DNA of 64,000 nucleotides, from assembly GCF_009807095.1 (NCBI RefSeq), contig NZ_WUCC01000001.1:310001-374000 (forward strand), given 5' to 3'. Below, piece after piece: positions 33,865-42,541 of this stretch (position 1 is its first letter; each line of letters opens with the position of its first letter). A program made the position numbers and the translations under genes. The notes beneath the pieces are model-generated. The model was not told the origin of the DNA. It worked only from the letters and a program-made list of their open reading frames with translations, and did not search any database. The stretch comes from Rathayibacter sp. VKM Ac-2754 (GTDB lineage Bacteria; Actinomycetota; Actinomycetes; Actinomycetales; Microbacteriaceae).

Positions 33865-34497
33865 ATGACCGCCAGCACCGCCCCGACGCTCGTCGCCGCC
33901 CCTCCCCTGAGCCAGTGGCGCTGGCGACCCGTCCCGCGGCTGCTGATCGGGCTGATGCTCTACGGGTTCGCCGACGCGATGATGATCCGCGCCGGAATCG
34001 GAGTGGACCCGTGGACCGTCTTCTCGCAGGGCCTCTCACGCCAGACCGGACTGGGGATCGGACTGCTCACCAACGTGATCGGCCTGCTCGTGCTGCTGCT
34101 GTGGATCCCTCTCCGGCAGCGGCCGGGGCTCGGCACGGTGCTCAACGTGCTGGTCGTCGGGACGATGATCGACGTCGGGATCGCCGTGCTCCCCGCGCCG
34201 GAGCTGTGGTGGGGCCGCGCGCTGATGTTCGCCGGCGGACTGCTGCTGCTCGCGATCGCCAGCGGCATCTACATCGGCGCGCGCCTCGGGCCCGGCCCGC
34301 GCGACGGTCTGATGACCGGGCTGCACGCGCGCACCGGGCTGCCGATCTGGATCGCGCGCTCGGGCGTCGAGGTCACCGTGCTGCTCACCGGCTGGGCACT
34401 CGGCGGCGACGTCGGCCTCGGCACGCTGCTCTTCGCGGCCCTGATCGGCCCGCTCTGCTCGGTCACCCTGCCGCTGTTCGGGGTGCGGCGGCACTGA
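33865..34497 (+). CDS. yczE: YczE-family membrane protein
   Basis: A 210-aa protein with about five membrane helices and the YczE/YitT family features GIGVDPWTVFSQGLS and GPGPRDGLMTGLHARTG. The role of YczE is not firmly known; it influences antibiotic synthesis in Bacillus and may be a vitamin or metabolite permease. It is divergent from a MocR regulator. The ATG at 33865 is the start nearest the first helix. Confidence 0.9.
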   Translation: MTASTAPTLVAAPPLSQWRWRPVPRLLIGLMLYGFADAMMIRAGIGVDPWTVFSQGLSRQTGLGIGLLTNVIGLLVLLLWIPLRQRPGLGTVLNVLVVGTMIDVGIAVLPAPELWWGRALMFAGGLLLLAIASGIYIGARLGPGPRDGLMTGLHARTGLPIWIARSGVEVTVLLTGWALGGDVGLGTLLFAALIGPLCSVTLPLFGVRRH

Positions 34498-34561
34498 GTG
34501 ACCGCGGACGCCCCGGCCAGACCGCCGATCGACCGAGCCTGCAAGCCCGCGTCCCCCCGCT

Positions 34562-34686
34562 GCTGATCGAGTAGCCCGCGCAGCGGGCGTATCGAGATCC
34601 ACGTCCGTCAGAAGCGCAGGGCTCAGGCCTGATCTGCTGACGCTGGTGGGTCTCGATACGCCGCCTGCGGCGGCTACTCGACCAGC
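34562..34686. repeat. Paired palindromic repeats (same family as 46053-46606)
   Basis: CTGATCGAGTAGCCCGCGCAGCGGGCGTATCGAGATC (described here by its ends and centre: CTGATCGAGTAG and CGTATCGAGATC around a CCCGC/GCGGG stem) is followed after about 50 nt by its mirror, TCTCGATACG...CTACTCGACCAGC. The pair can fold as two hairpins or one long imperfect inverted repeat. It occupies most of the 291-nt gap after yczE. Confidence 0.85.
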
Positions 34687-34688
34687 AT

Positions 34689-34698
34689 GGGGGGGGGG
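34689..34698. repeat. Run of ten G residues
   Basis: A homopolymeric G10 tract directly after the palindromic repeat and before the dctA terminator. It lies outside any gene. Confidence 0.85.
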
Positions 34699-34732
34699 AC
34701 GCGGGCGCAGCCGGCTCCTCCCGCTGACGCCC

Positions 34733-34785
34733 ACACGCACGAAGGCCCCGCCGGGGAGTTCCGGCGGGGCCTTCGTCGTGCGTGT
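34733..34785 (-). terminator. Strong terminator after the dctA-like gene
   Basis: A 22-bp stem (34733-34754 with 34761-34785) with a 3-nt bulge and a 6-nt loop, centred on GGCCCCGCCGG/CCGGCGGGGCC. It begins 3 nt after the symporter stop codon on the minus strand. It is the longest perfect stem in the window. Confidence 0.85.
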
Positions 34786-34788
34786 CGG

Positions 34789-36252
34789 CTAGCGCTTGGC
34801 CGCCAGCTCGGCGCGGGTGCGGCCGGCCTCGTCCGAGTCCTGGATCGAGGCGATGCCCTCGGTGATCGAGGTGCCGGAGGCGGGCGCACCGTGCCCGTCG
34901 GAGCCGTGGTCGTCGGCGCCGAGGGTGGCCTCGTCGAACGGCAGGCGGCCGCCGAGCACCTCGCGGACCTGCACCATGTCGATCTGCTTGGTCCAGGTGC
35001 CGACCAGCAGGGTGGCGACCGCGTTGCCGGTGAAGTTGGTGACGGCGCGCGCCTCCGACATGAACCGGTCGATGCCGACGATGACGCCGACTCCGTTGAC
35101 GAGGTCGGGGCGGAAGGACTGCAGGCCGCCCGCGAGGGTGGCGAGGCCGGCTCCGGTGACGCCGGCGGCGCCCTTGGACGCGATCATCATGAAGAGGAGG
35201 AGGCCGATCTGCTCCGGGATCGACATCGGCGCACCGGTGGCGGAGGCGATGAAGAGCGAGGCCATCGTCAGGTAGATCGCGGTGCCGTCGAGGTTGAACG
35301 AGTAGCCGGTCGGGACGGTGATGCCGACGACGGGCTTGGAGACGCCGAGGTGCTCCATCTTGGCGATCAGGCGGGGCAGAGCCGCCTCGGAGGAGGAGGT
35401 GCCGACGATCAGGAGGTACTCGCGGGCCAGGTACTTCATCAGCGAGAAGATGCTGACGCCGGTGACCAGGCGCAGCAGCAGGCCGAGGATGACGACCACG
35501 AAGATCGCGCAGGTGAGGTAGAAGCCGATCATCAGCGTGGCGAGGGCGACGACCGCGCCCCAGCCGGTCTTGCCGACGACCGCCGCGATCGCACCGAAGG
35601 CGCCGATCGGGGCGACCCAGAGCACCATCGAGAGGATGCGGAAGACGAGCACCTGCAGCTGCTTGATCGCTCCGAGGATCGGCTGGCCCTTGGGGCCCAT
35701 CTTCTGCAGGGCGAAGCCGACCAGGAGGGCGACGAAGAGGGTCTGCAGGATGCTGCCGTCGACCAGCGAGGAGAAGAGCGAGACGGGGATGATGCCGAGG
35801 ATGAACTCGGACGTCGTCTCGGCCTTCAGGTCGCTCGTGTCGTACTGGGCGTTGGAGATGTCGAGGCCCTCGCCCGGGTGCAGCAGGTTGCCGACGACGA
35901 GGCCGATCGCGAGCGCGAAGGTCGACATCACGATGAAGTAGCCGAGCGCGAGCCCGCCGACCTTGCCGACCGTGGCGGCCTTCGCGATCGATCCGATGCC
36001 GATCACGATCGTGCAGAAGATGATCGGCGCGATCATCATCTTGATCAGGCCGACGAAGGCCTTGCCGACGGGCTCGAGCGTCGCGGCGAAGGCGGGGGCG
36101 ACGAGCCCGACGACGACGCCCGCGACCACGGCGATGATGACCGCGATGTAGAGCCAGTGATTGCGGTCGATCCGCCTGCGGGTCTTCGCGGGGGTGACCG
36201 CGGGACTGAGCCGATCGGTGCGGGGCCTGGGGCTGCCGGGCGTCTTCGCCAT
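34789..36252 (-). CDS. dctA: DctA/GltP-type dicarboxylate or amino-acid symporter
   Basis: A 487-aa membrane protein with the DAACS family core: GLIKMMIAPIIFCTIV (about 67-82), a GTSSSEAALPR serine-rich hairpin (about 290-300), TVPTGYSFNLDGTAIY and the C-terminal VGIDRFMSEARAVTNFTGN with the conserved Asp/Arg. It imports C4-dicarboxylates such as succinate, malate or fumarate with sodium or protons. The ATG at 36252 has AGGA about 8 nt upstream. It is divergent from a CitA/DcuS-like kinase, which argues for dicarboxylates over glutamate. Confidence 0.92.
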   Translation of the reverse strand: MAKTPGSPRPRTDRLSPAVTPAKTRRRIDRNHWLYIAVIIAVVAGVVVGLVAPAFAATLEPVGKAFVGLIKMMIAPIIFCTIVIGIGSIAKAATVGKVGGLALGYFIVMSTFALAIGLVVGNLLHPGEGLDISNAQYDTSDLKAETTSEFILGIIPVSLFSSLVDGSILQTLFVALLVGFALQKMGPKGQPILGAIKQLQVLVFRILSMVLWVAPIGAFGAIAAVVGKTGWGAVVALATLMIGFYLTCAIFVVVILGLLLRLVTGVSIFSLMKYLAREYLLIVGTSSSEAALPRLIAKMEHLGVSKPVVGITVPTGYSFNLDGTAIYLTMASLFIASATGAPMSIPEQIGLLLFMMIASKGAAGVTGAGLATLAGGLQSFRPDLVNGVGVIVGIDRFMSEARAVTNFTGNAVATLLVGTWTKQIDMVQVREVLGGRLPFDEATLGADDHGSDGHGAPASGTSITEGIASIQDSDEAGRTRAELAAKR

Positions 36253-36374
36253 GAGCGTGTCCTGTCTCTTCGTCGAGTCGGCGGAGCGGGGGCTCCGGCA
36301 CAGGACGATGCTGGACCCGCCGCGGTCGGGGTCGGAGGTTGCGTTCATACTGTTCACGGACGAGGAGGTTCGCG

Positions 36375-37985
36375 ATGGTCAGGCCGGTCGCCGCGCGCGG
36401 TCCCCGCGGGAGCATCGCCGCGCGGCTGTTCGTGATCCAGCTCCTCTGCATCCTGCTGGTCGGCGCCGCCGCCGTAGTTGTGCTCGCGATCGACGCCCGC
36501 GGCCGCTCGGGCGAGGAGGCGGCCCAGCGGAGTCTGGTGGTGGCCCGCACCGTCGCCGACAACCCGTTCGTGCTCGAGGCGACCGAGGAGGCGGATCCGT
36601 CGGCATCGCTCCAGCCGTACGCCGAGGAGATCATGGCCGACACCGGCGTCGACTTCCTCACGATCATGGATCCCGACCGCACCCGCCTCACGCATCGCGA
36701 CCGCGACCAGATCGGCCTCCCCTTCCTCGGCACGATCGCGCCCGCGCTCGAGGGGCGCACGTTCACCGAGACCTACACGGGAACGCTCGGCCCGTCGGTG
36801 CGCGCGGTCGCGCCGATCCTCGATGCCGACGGGACCGTCGTGGCGCTGGTCTCGGCGGGCGTGACGCTCTCGGCGGTCGACGCCTCCTTCGTCTCGCGCG
36901 TGCAGGTCGTGGCCTGGGGCGTGCTCGGCGCGGTCGCGCTCGGCGGCGTCGGCTCGTGGCTGCTCGCCCGGTACCTCCGCCGGGTCACGGGCGGGCGCGG
37001 GCCGGAGCAGATGAGCCAGGTCTTCGCGTACTACGAGTCGGTGCTGCACTCGGTCCGCGAGGGGCTGCTGCTGGTCGACGATCGCGGGCGGCTCGTGCTC
37101 GCCAACGACCACGCGCTCGAGCTGCTCGGGCTCGAGGGCGTCCAGACGCCGATCCCGGTCGCCGATCTCGACATCCCCGAGGCGCTGCGCGAGCTGCTGC
37201 AGGCCGACGAGCCGATCGCCGACCGCCTGGTCGTCGCGCACGAGCGCATCCTCGTCGTCAACGAGCGGCCGGCCGCCTCGCCGGGCGCCCGGCCGCTCGG
37301 CACGGTCACGACCCTCCGCGACCGCACGGAGCTGCAGCGGGTCAGCGGCGAGCTGGAGTCGATGCGCACCCTCTCGGATGCGCTGCGCTCGCAGACCCAC
37401 GAGTTCTCGAACCGCCTGCACACGATCGCGTCGCTGATCGAGCTCGGCCGCCCCCAGGAGGCGCTCGCCTTCGCGGCCGGCGAGCTCAACCTGAGTCAGC
37501 GGCTCGCCGACCGGGTGCTGAGCTCGGTGCAGGAGCCGGTGATCGCCGCGCTGCTGCTCGGCAAGGCGGCGCAGGCCCGCGAGCGCGGCGTCGAGCTGCA
37601 CCTCGAGACGCACCTCGAGCCCGGCACCCAGGGCTTCGAGCCGGGCGACCTGGTGACCGTGCTCGGCAATCTGATCGACAACGCGCTCGACGCGGCCGCC
37701 TCCTCCGCGCTCGACCGCGAACCGTGGGTCGAGGTCTACCTGGGTCTCGGCGACGGCGGGGACCTGGTGCTGCAGGTCTCGGACAGCGGCCCCGGAGTCG
37801 AGGAGGCCGCCGACGTGTTCGCCCGCGGCTACTCGACGAAGGAGTCGGACGCGTTCGGCCGCGGGATCGGCCTGGCCCTCGTGCAGCAGGTGGTCGAGCG
37901 GCTCGGCGGGAGCATCGAGGTGTCGCGGCACGTCGGTGCGGTGTTCACGGTGCAGCTGCCGCTGCGCGAGGGAGCGACGCGATGA
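36375..37985 (+). CDS. CitA/DcuS-type sensor histidine kinase
   Basis: A 536-aa membrane kinase: helix 1 at 18-40, an extracytoplasmic PAS-like (PDC) sensor at 41-172 containing FLTIMDPDRTRLTHRD (typical of citrate and C4-dicarboxylate sensors), helix 2 at 178-198, a cytoplasmic PAS at about 215-320, and a Spo0B-like H box QTHEFSNRLHT with His342. The ATPase has NLIDNALDA and GRGIGLALVQQV. GAGGAGG lies 7 nt before the ATG. Its stop overlaps the response regulator start, and it is divergent from the dctA-like symporter. Confidence 0.93.
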   Translation: MVRPVAARGPRGSIAARLFVIQLLCILLVGAAAVVVLAIDARGRSGEEAAQRSLVVARTVADNPFVLEATEEADPSASLQPYAEEIMADTGVDFLTIMDPDRTRLTHRDRDQIGLPFLGTIAPALEGRTFTETYTGTLGPSVRAVAPILDADGTVVALVSAGVTLSAVDASFVSRVQVVAWGVLGAVALGGVGSWLLARYLRRVTGGRGPEQMSQVFAYYESVLHSVREGLLLVDDRGRLVLANDHALELLGLEGVQTPIPVADLDIPEALRELLQADEPIADRLVVAHERILVVNERPAASPGARPLGTVTTLRDRTELQRVSGELESMRTLSDALRSQTHEFSNRLHTIASLIELGRPQEALAFAAGELNLSQRLADRVLSSVQEPVIAALLLGKAAQARERGVELHLETHLEPGTQGFEPGDLVTVLGNLIDNALDAAASSALDREPWVEVYLGLGDGGDLVLQVSDSGPGVEEAADVFARGYSTKESDAFGRGIGLALVQQVVERLGGSIEVSRHVGAVFTVQLPLREGATR

Positions 37986-38650
37986 GCATCCGCGTGCTGG
38001 TGGTGGAGGACGAGCCGCTGACCGCGAGCGCGCACGCCGACTACGTGCGCCGGGTCGACGGGTTCGAGGTCGCCGCGGTGGCCGGCAGCGGGGCGGAGGC
38101 GATCCGCGCGCTGCGGGCGGACCCGGCGATCGCGCTGATCCTCCTCGACATGAACCTGCCCGACATGGGCGGGCTCGACCTCTGCCGGGCGGTCCGCACG
38201 GCGGGGCTCGACGTCGACGTGATCGCGATCACGGCCGTGCGCGACGCGGCCGTGGTGCGCGCCTCCGTCTCGGCCGGGATCGTGCAGTACCTGATCAAGC
38301 CGTTCGTCTTCAGCGTCTTCGCGGCGAAGCTCGCGAGCTACCGCTCCTATCGGGAACGCATGCACGGCGCGGACGTCGCGAGCCAGCTCGAGGTCGACGG
38401 TGCGTTCGCGGCGCTGCGGACCTCGAACGCGCCGGGCCTGGCGAAGGGGCTCTCGGCCGAGACCCTCGAGGCGGTCACCGGACTGCTCGGGCCCGTCGGC
38501 CTCTCGGCGGGCGAGCTCGCGACCCGCCTCGACATCTCGCGGGTGACGGCCCGGCGCTACCTCGAGCACCTCGCCGACACCGGAGTCGCCGAGCGCGCCC
38601 CGCGCTACGGCTCCCCCGGGCGCCCGGAGCTGGAGTACCGGCGGCGCTAG
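37982..38650 (+). CDS. CitB/DcuR-type response regulator
   Basis: A 222-aa protein. The receiver domain has Glu9-Asp10, the phosphoacceptor Asp56 (LLDMNLPDMGG), Thr84 and Lys106 (YLIKPF). The C-terminal helix-turn-helix is at about 180-205 (LSAGELATRLDISRVTARRYLEHL), the CitB-family type. It pairs with the overlapping kinase gene (ATGA) and most likely activates the divergent dicarboxylate symporter. Confidence 0.93.
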   Translation: MSIRVLVVEDEPLTASAHADYVRRVDGFEVAAVAGSGAEAIRALRADPAIALILLDMNLPDMGGLDLCRAVRTAGLDVDVIAITAVRDAAVVRASVSAGIVQYLIKPFVFSVFAAKLASYRSYRERMHGADVASQLEVDGAFAALRTSNAPGLAKGLSAETLEAVTGLLGPVGLSAGELATRLDISRVTARRYLEHLADTGVAERAPRYGSPGRPELEYRRR

Positions 38651-38651
38651 C

Positions 38652-39590
38652 TCAGGCCGCGGCTGCGCCGAGCGCCGCGGCGATCTCCTCCTCGATCAGG
38701 TCGTAATTGATCGCGGCGGCGACGCGCAGGCCGTCGGCGGCCGAGGCCATCACCTGCGCCATCGGCTCGACGACGGAGCCGGCGGCGAAGACGCGGGGCA
38801 CTCCGGTGCGGCCCATCGGGTCGACGGCGAGGTGGCGGGCGGCTCCGGACGGGTGGTCGACGAGCTCGAGGCCGAGACCCTCGGGCAGGACGGCCTCGAC
38901 GCGCGGGCCGACGACGAGCGCGTCGAGGGGGTGCAGGCGGCCGTCGATCAGGACGCCGACGAGGCGGTCGTCCTCGACGACGACCTGCTCGACGACGCCG
39001 GGGACGAGCTCGATGCCCCGTGCAGCGAGGGCCTCGGCCTCCTCCGCCGAGGGCACGCACACGCCGTTCGACAGGATCGAGGTGCGGTCGCTCAGCTGCC
39101 GGAACATCTGCGCCTGGTGGCCCGAGAAGGAGCTGCCGAGCACGCCGATCCGCTGCCCGCGGACCTCGAAGCCGTGGCAGTAGGGGCAGTGCAGCGCGTC
39201 GCGTCCCCAGCGCTCGGCGAGGCCGGGGATCGCGGGCAGGTGGTCGCGGACGCCGGTCGCGAGCAGGAGGCGGCGGGCGCGCAGCACGGTGCCGTCCTCG
39301 AGGGTGGCGGAGACGCCGGCGCCGGAGGCGGAGGCGCTGATCACGCGGCCGGTCACGACCCGGGCGCCGTAGCCCTCGGCCTCGAGGCGGCCGAGGCGGG
39401 CCAGCTCGACGGGCGGGGTGCCGTCGCGGGTCAGCACGTTGTGGGCGCCGGGAGAGGGCGCGTTGCGGGGCGCGCCGCCGTCGACGACGACCACGTCGCG
39501 CAGGCTCCGGCCGAGCGCGGTGGCGGCGGCGAGGCCGGCGAACGAGGCGCCGATGGTGAGGACGTCGGAGGGGGTGCTGGTGTCGGTCAT
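38652..39590 (-). CDS. Thioredoxin-reductase-like FAD/NAD(P) oxidoreductase
   Basis: A 312-aa protein with an FAD-binding start (LTIGASFAGLAAATAL), a CPYC redox pair at 135-138 (HCPYCHGFE), an NAD(P) site GVLGSSFSGHQ (a degenerate GxGxxG) and the C-terminal GVPRVFAAGSV. The CPYC site is typical of the reductase-like proteins that accept electrons in small-molecule or disulfide reactions rather than of housekeeping TrxB (CATC/CAVC). No thioredoxin gene is adjacent. It is divergent from an XRE-cupin regulator. Confidence 0.9.
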   Translation of the reverse strand: MTDTSTPSDVLTIGASFAGLAAATALGRSLRDVVVVDGGAPRNAPSPGAHNVLTRDGTPPVELARLGRLEAEGYGARVVTGRVISASASGAGVSATLEDGTVLRARRLLLATGVRDHLPAIPGLAERWGRDALHCPYCHGFEVRGQRIGVLGSSFSGHQAQMFRQLSDRTSILSNGVCVPSAEEAEALAARGIELVPGVVEQVVVEDDRLVGVLIDGRLHPLDALVVGPRVEAVLPEGLGLELVDHPSGAARHLAVDPMGRTGVPRVFAAGSVVEPMAQVMASAADGLRVAAAINYDLIEEEIAAALGAAAA

Positions 39591-39632
39591 GACTCGAGAG
39601 TGCGCGAGACGGCATCCGAGGGCGAGGATCCG

Positions 39633-39645
39633 TGCCGTAATGGCA
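39633..39645. promoter_or_regulatory. TGCC-N5-GGCA inverted repeat, candidate operator
   Basis: TGCC at 39633-39636 and GGCA at 39642-39645 with a 5-nt AT-richer centre. It is in the 87-nt gap between the oxidoreductase and the XRE-cupin gene. Confidence 0.35.
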
Positions 39646-39677
39646 TGACCACGCCCCGAGCGTGGGAGGCTCGCAGC

Positions 39678-40268
39678 ATGGATCCCGCGCACTCCCCCTC
39701 CGACGACGAGATCGTGGCGGCCGTCGGTGCGCGGCTGCGGCGCCTCCGCACCCGGCGCGACCGCACCCTGGCGTCGCTCGCCGCCGAGACGGGGATCTCG
39801 GCGAGCACGCTCTCGCGCCTCGAGAGCGGCGGGCGACGCGCGACGCTCGAGCTGCTCCTGCCGATCGCGCGGGCCCTCGGCGCCCCGCTCGACGAACTGG
39901 TCGGGGCGGCTCCCGAGGATCCCCGGGTGCACGGCCGGCCCTTCACACGGCACGGGATGGTGATCCAGCCGCTCAGCAGGGACGCCGGCGCGCTGCAGGC
40001 CTTCAAGACCACGATCCCCGCGGGTCCGGTGCCCGCGCCCGAGCAGCAGCGGACCCACGAGGGCTTCGAGTGGCTCTACGTGATCAGCGGGCGGCTGCGT
40101 CTGAGGCTGGGCGAGCACGATCTGGTGCTGCCGCCGGGCGAGGCCGCCGAGTTCGACACCCGGGTGCCGCACTGGTTCGGGCGGGCCGACGAGAGGGCCG
40201 TCGAGTTCCTCAGCCTGTTCGGCCGCCAGGGCGAGCGGATGCACGTGCGCGCGTCGACCGCGCGCTGA
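39678..40268 (+). CDS. XRE-family regulator with cupin domain (next to the oxidoreductase)
   Basis: A 196-aa protein with a helix-turn-helix at about 12-68 (RLRRLRTRRDRTLASLAAE, STLSRLESGGRRATLELL) and a cupin at about 105-190 (HEGFEWLYVISGRLRLRLGEH, PPGEAAEFDTRVPHWFG). The ATG at 39678 has GGGAGG 8 nt upstream. An in-frame ATG at 39645 lies inside the inverted repeat and lacks a ribosome site. It probably senses a small effector and controls the divergent flavoprotein. Confidence 0.88.
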   Translation: MDPAHSPSDDEIVAAVGARLRRLRTRRDRTLASLAAETGISASTLSRLESGGRRATLELLLPIARALGAPLDELVGAAPEDPRVHGRPFTRHGMVIQPLSRDAGALQAFKTTIPAGPVPAPEQQRTHEGFEWLYVISGRLRLRLGEHDLVLPPGEAAEFDTRVPHWFGRADERAVEFLSLFGRQGERMHVRASTAR

Positions 40269-40288
40269 GCGCCTCCGCCCGCAGTTGC

Positions 40289-40780
40289 TCAGGCCTCGCC
40301 GAGCACCTCGCGGACGAAGCCGGTGGTCTTCGCGCGCAGCGTCGCGATCCGCTCGGCCTTCGCCGCCTCGACGTCGAACCCGACGTAGGCGACCGACGGG
40401 CGGGTGCGGACGTTGACCGAGCACTCGAAGTTCGCGCAGATCAGCGTGCCGAGGGTGTCGCCGGCCCGGCCGGCCGGTCCGGCCTTCTTCGCACCGAAGA
40501 ACACGACGTCGTTGGGCAGGCGGATGTCGCGGCACCACGAGCACTGCGCCCTCGAGCGCGGGTTCGCGTCGGCCTGCCGGAGGACGACGCCGACGAGCCG
40601 CTCCTCGAGCGGAACGACGACGTAGGCACGGCGGCCGATCTTTCGGTCGCGCCAGCCGAGGTGGTCGATCGCCTCCCAGTCGAGAGTGTCGAAGCCGGTG
40701 GGCAGCGAGAGGTCCGAGACCTCCTTGCGGGAGGCGTTCACGAAGGAGTCGCGAATGGTCTGGTCGGTCAGGGGGAGCAT
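40289..40780 (-). CDS. FBP-domain (treble-clef zinc finger) protein
   Basis: A 163-aa soluble protein. It opens MLPLTDQTIRDSFVNASRKE and has CSWCRDIR (about 80-87) and CANFECSVNVRTRP (about 115-128), which together make the four-Cys treble-clef finger of FBP/EF-G-binding C-terminal family proteins. Relatives such as Fbp/FusB bind elongation factor G on the ribosome; whether this form does is unknown. A cysteine-poor flank and the highly conserved N-terminus are normal for actinobacterial members. Confidence 0.88.
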   Translation of the reverse strand: MLPLTDQTIRDSFVNASRKEVSDLSLPTGFDTLDWEAIDHLGWRDRKIGRRAYVVVPLEERLVGVVLRQADANPRSRAQCSWCRDIRLPNDVVFFGAKKAGPAGRAGDTLGTLICANFECSVNVRTRPSVAYVGFDVEAAKAERIATLRAKTTGFVREVLGEA

Positions 40781-40883
40781 GGGAGCACCGTTCGATGGGG
40801 CCCGACGACGCGGGCGGATCCGGAAGTGTGAAGGCGCGACGGAAGAGACCGACCCCGGGGGCCGGGTTCCGAAGGCGCCGCTG

Positions 40884-40908
40884 CCCGGTCGTCCGAGGAC
40901 GGACCGGG
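40884..40908. terminator. GC hairpin downstream of the DHA2 transporter
   Basis: CCCGGTC/GACCGGG with an inner GTCC/GGAC stem and a 2-nt loop (one-base bulge). It sits between the transporter stop (40982, minus strand) and the FBP gene and could end transcription of the former. Confidence 0.45.
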
Positions 40909-40916
40909 AGCGGCTG

Positions 40917-40964
40917 CTACCTGACGACGGCGGTGCGACCGCCGACGACCTCCTGGATGCTCAT
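40917..40964 (-). CDS. Candidate 15-residue open frame after the DHA2 transporter
   Basis: ATG at 40964 to TAG at 40917 encodes MSIQEVVGGRTAVVR. GGAGGA directly precedes the ATG, with a spacing shorter than ideal for a ribosome site. It lies 17 nt after the transporter stop on the same strand and just before a hairpin. It may be a real micropeptide or chance. Confidence 0.25.
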   Translation of the reverse strand: MSIQEVVGGRTAVVR

Positions 40965-40981
40965 TCCTCCAGAGTACGCGT

Positions 40982-42409
40982 TCAGCCCAGGTGGGCGACG
41001 GCCTCCTGGGGAGCCTGCGCGAGGAACTCCTCCTTCTTGATGCGGATCATCGAGAACGCGATGACGGAGGCCAGCACCAGGCCGACCGCGGCCGCGACGA
41101 ACACCGCGGAGTAGCCGTCGACGAACTCGACGGGCGAGCCCTGCTCCCCCGCGACTCCGGCGTAGATCGTGGTGAAGATCGAGAGGCCGATCGAGCCGCC
41201 GATCTGCATCGCGGCGTTCGCGGTCGCTCCGGCGGCGCCGGCGTCGTGCGCGGCGACTCCGGTCAGTGCCACGTTCTGCACGGGCACGAAGATCATGGCC
41301 ATGCCGACGCCGAGCAGGATCAGCGCGGGGAGGACCTGGACGAGGTAGGAGCCGTCGGGGGTGATGCGGCTGAGGTAGACGAGGCCGGCGGCGGCGATCA
41401 GCGGGCCGACGATCATCAGGACGCGGGGGCCGACGCTCGGGAGCAGCTTCGTGGCGATCCCGGCGACGATCATGATCGTGACGGTCATCGGGAGGTTGGC
41501 GAGGCCGGCCTCGAGCGGTGCGAGACCCAGCACCAGCTGCAGGTGCAGCGTGAGGTAGAGGGTCGAGCCGATCATGACGCTGCCGACGATCGCCTGGATG
41601 AGGAACGCGCCTCCGCGGACCCGGTCGGCGACGATGCGCAGCGGCAGCAGGGGGTGGTCGGAGCGCGCCTGGATGCGGACGAAGACCGCGAGCAGCACGA
41701 CGCCGGCGACGAGGAAGCCGAGGGTGTCGATGCGCAGCCAGCCCTGCTCGGCGAGGGTGAAGCCGTAGACGACGCTGGCGAGACCGAGCGCGACGGTGAT
41801 CGTGCCGGCGATGTCGAAGCGGTTGCGGCCCTCGGCGCGGCTCTCGGTCACGAGCAGCGCACCGGCGACGACGCCGACGATCACGACGGGGACGTTGACC
41901 AGGAGGCACCAGCGCCAGTCGGCGAACTCGGTGAGCAGGCCGCCGAGGACGAGGCCGACCGCGGCGCCGGCTCCGGCGACCGAGCCGAACACGGCGAACG
42001 CGGTGTTGCGCTCGCGTCCGCCGGGGAAGGACACGGTCAGGAGGGCCAGGGCGGCGGGGGCGAGGAGCGCGGCGAACGCGCCCTGGAGGCCGCGCGCGGC
42101 GATGAGCTCGGTGCCGGAGGAGGCGACGCCGCCCCAGGCGCTCGCGGCGCCGAAGCCGATCATGCCGATGAGGTAGGTGCGCTTGCGCCCGGTGTAGTCG
42201 GCGATGCGGCCGCCGAGGAGCAGGAGGGCGCCGAAGGCGAGCGCGTACGCGGTGACGACCCACTGGCGCTCGACGTCGGTGAGACCGAGGTCGGCCTGCG
42301 CGGCGGGCAGGGCGATCGTGACGATGGTGCCGTCGAGGACGACGACGAGCTGGGTCATCGCGAGGATCACGAGGACCCACCAGCGGCGGGAGGAGGAGGG
42401 CGCGGGCAT
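40982..42409 (-). CDS. DHA2-type MFS drug exporter
   Basis: A 475-aa membrane protein with about 14 helices. Motif LVVVLDGTIVTIALP near the start and GGRIADYTGRKRT (motif A, about 66-78) mark the DHA2 multidrug exporter family. AAAGG lies before the ATG at 42409. It is divergent from a TetR regulator and separated from it by a 132-nt region with a palindrome, so repression by that TetR is likely. Substrate unknown. Confidence 0.92.
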   Translation of the reverse strand: MPAPSSSRRWWVLVILAMTQLVVVLDGTIVTIALPAAQADLGLTDVERQWVVTAYALAFGALLLLGGRIADYTGRKRTYLIGMIGFGAASAWGGVASSGTELIAARGLQGAFAALLAPAALALLTVSFPGGRERNTAFAVFGSVAGAGAAVGLVLGGLLTEFADWRWCLLVNVPVVIVGVVAGALLVTESRAEGRNRFDIAGTITVALGLASVVYGFTLAEQGWLRIDTLGFLVAGVVLLAVFVRIQARSDHPLLPLRIVADRVRGGAFLIQAIVGSVMIGSTLYLTLHLQLVLGLAPLEAGLANLPMTVTIMIVAGIATKLLPSVGPRVLMIVGPLIAAAGLVYLSRITPDGSYLVQVLPALILLGVGMAMIFVPVQNVALTGVAAHDAGAAGATANAAMQIGGSIGLSIFTTIYAGVAGEQGSPVEFVDGYSAVFVAAAVGLVLASVIAFSMIRIKKEEFLAQAPQEAVAHLG

Positions 42410-42484
42410 TGCAGAGCCTTTCGAAGCGGAGGGAGCGGGACCGGCGGGTCCGGATCCGAGCCGCATCGTTGAGACTGAACCACC

Positions 42485-42496
42485 CCAACTGGTTGG
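42485..42496. promoter_or_regulatory. CCAACTGGTTGG palindrome, probable TetR operator
   Basis: A perfect 12-bp palindrome extended by AACCA/TGGTT flanks (42478-42500) between the divergent DHA2 exporter and TetR genes. Its position 45 nt before the TetR start is typical for a self-regulated pair. Confidence 0.6.
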
Positions 42497-42541
42497 TTGG
42501 GCGTTGACGAGTGTACTGTTCGAGCGCCCGGAGGTGTAAGC

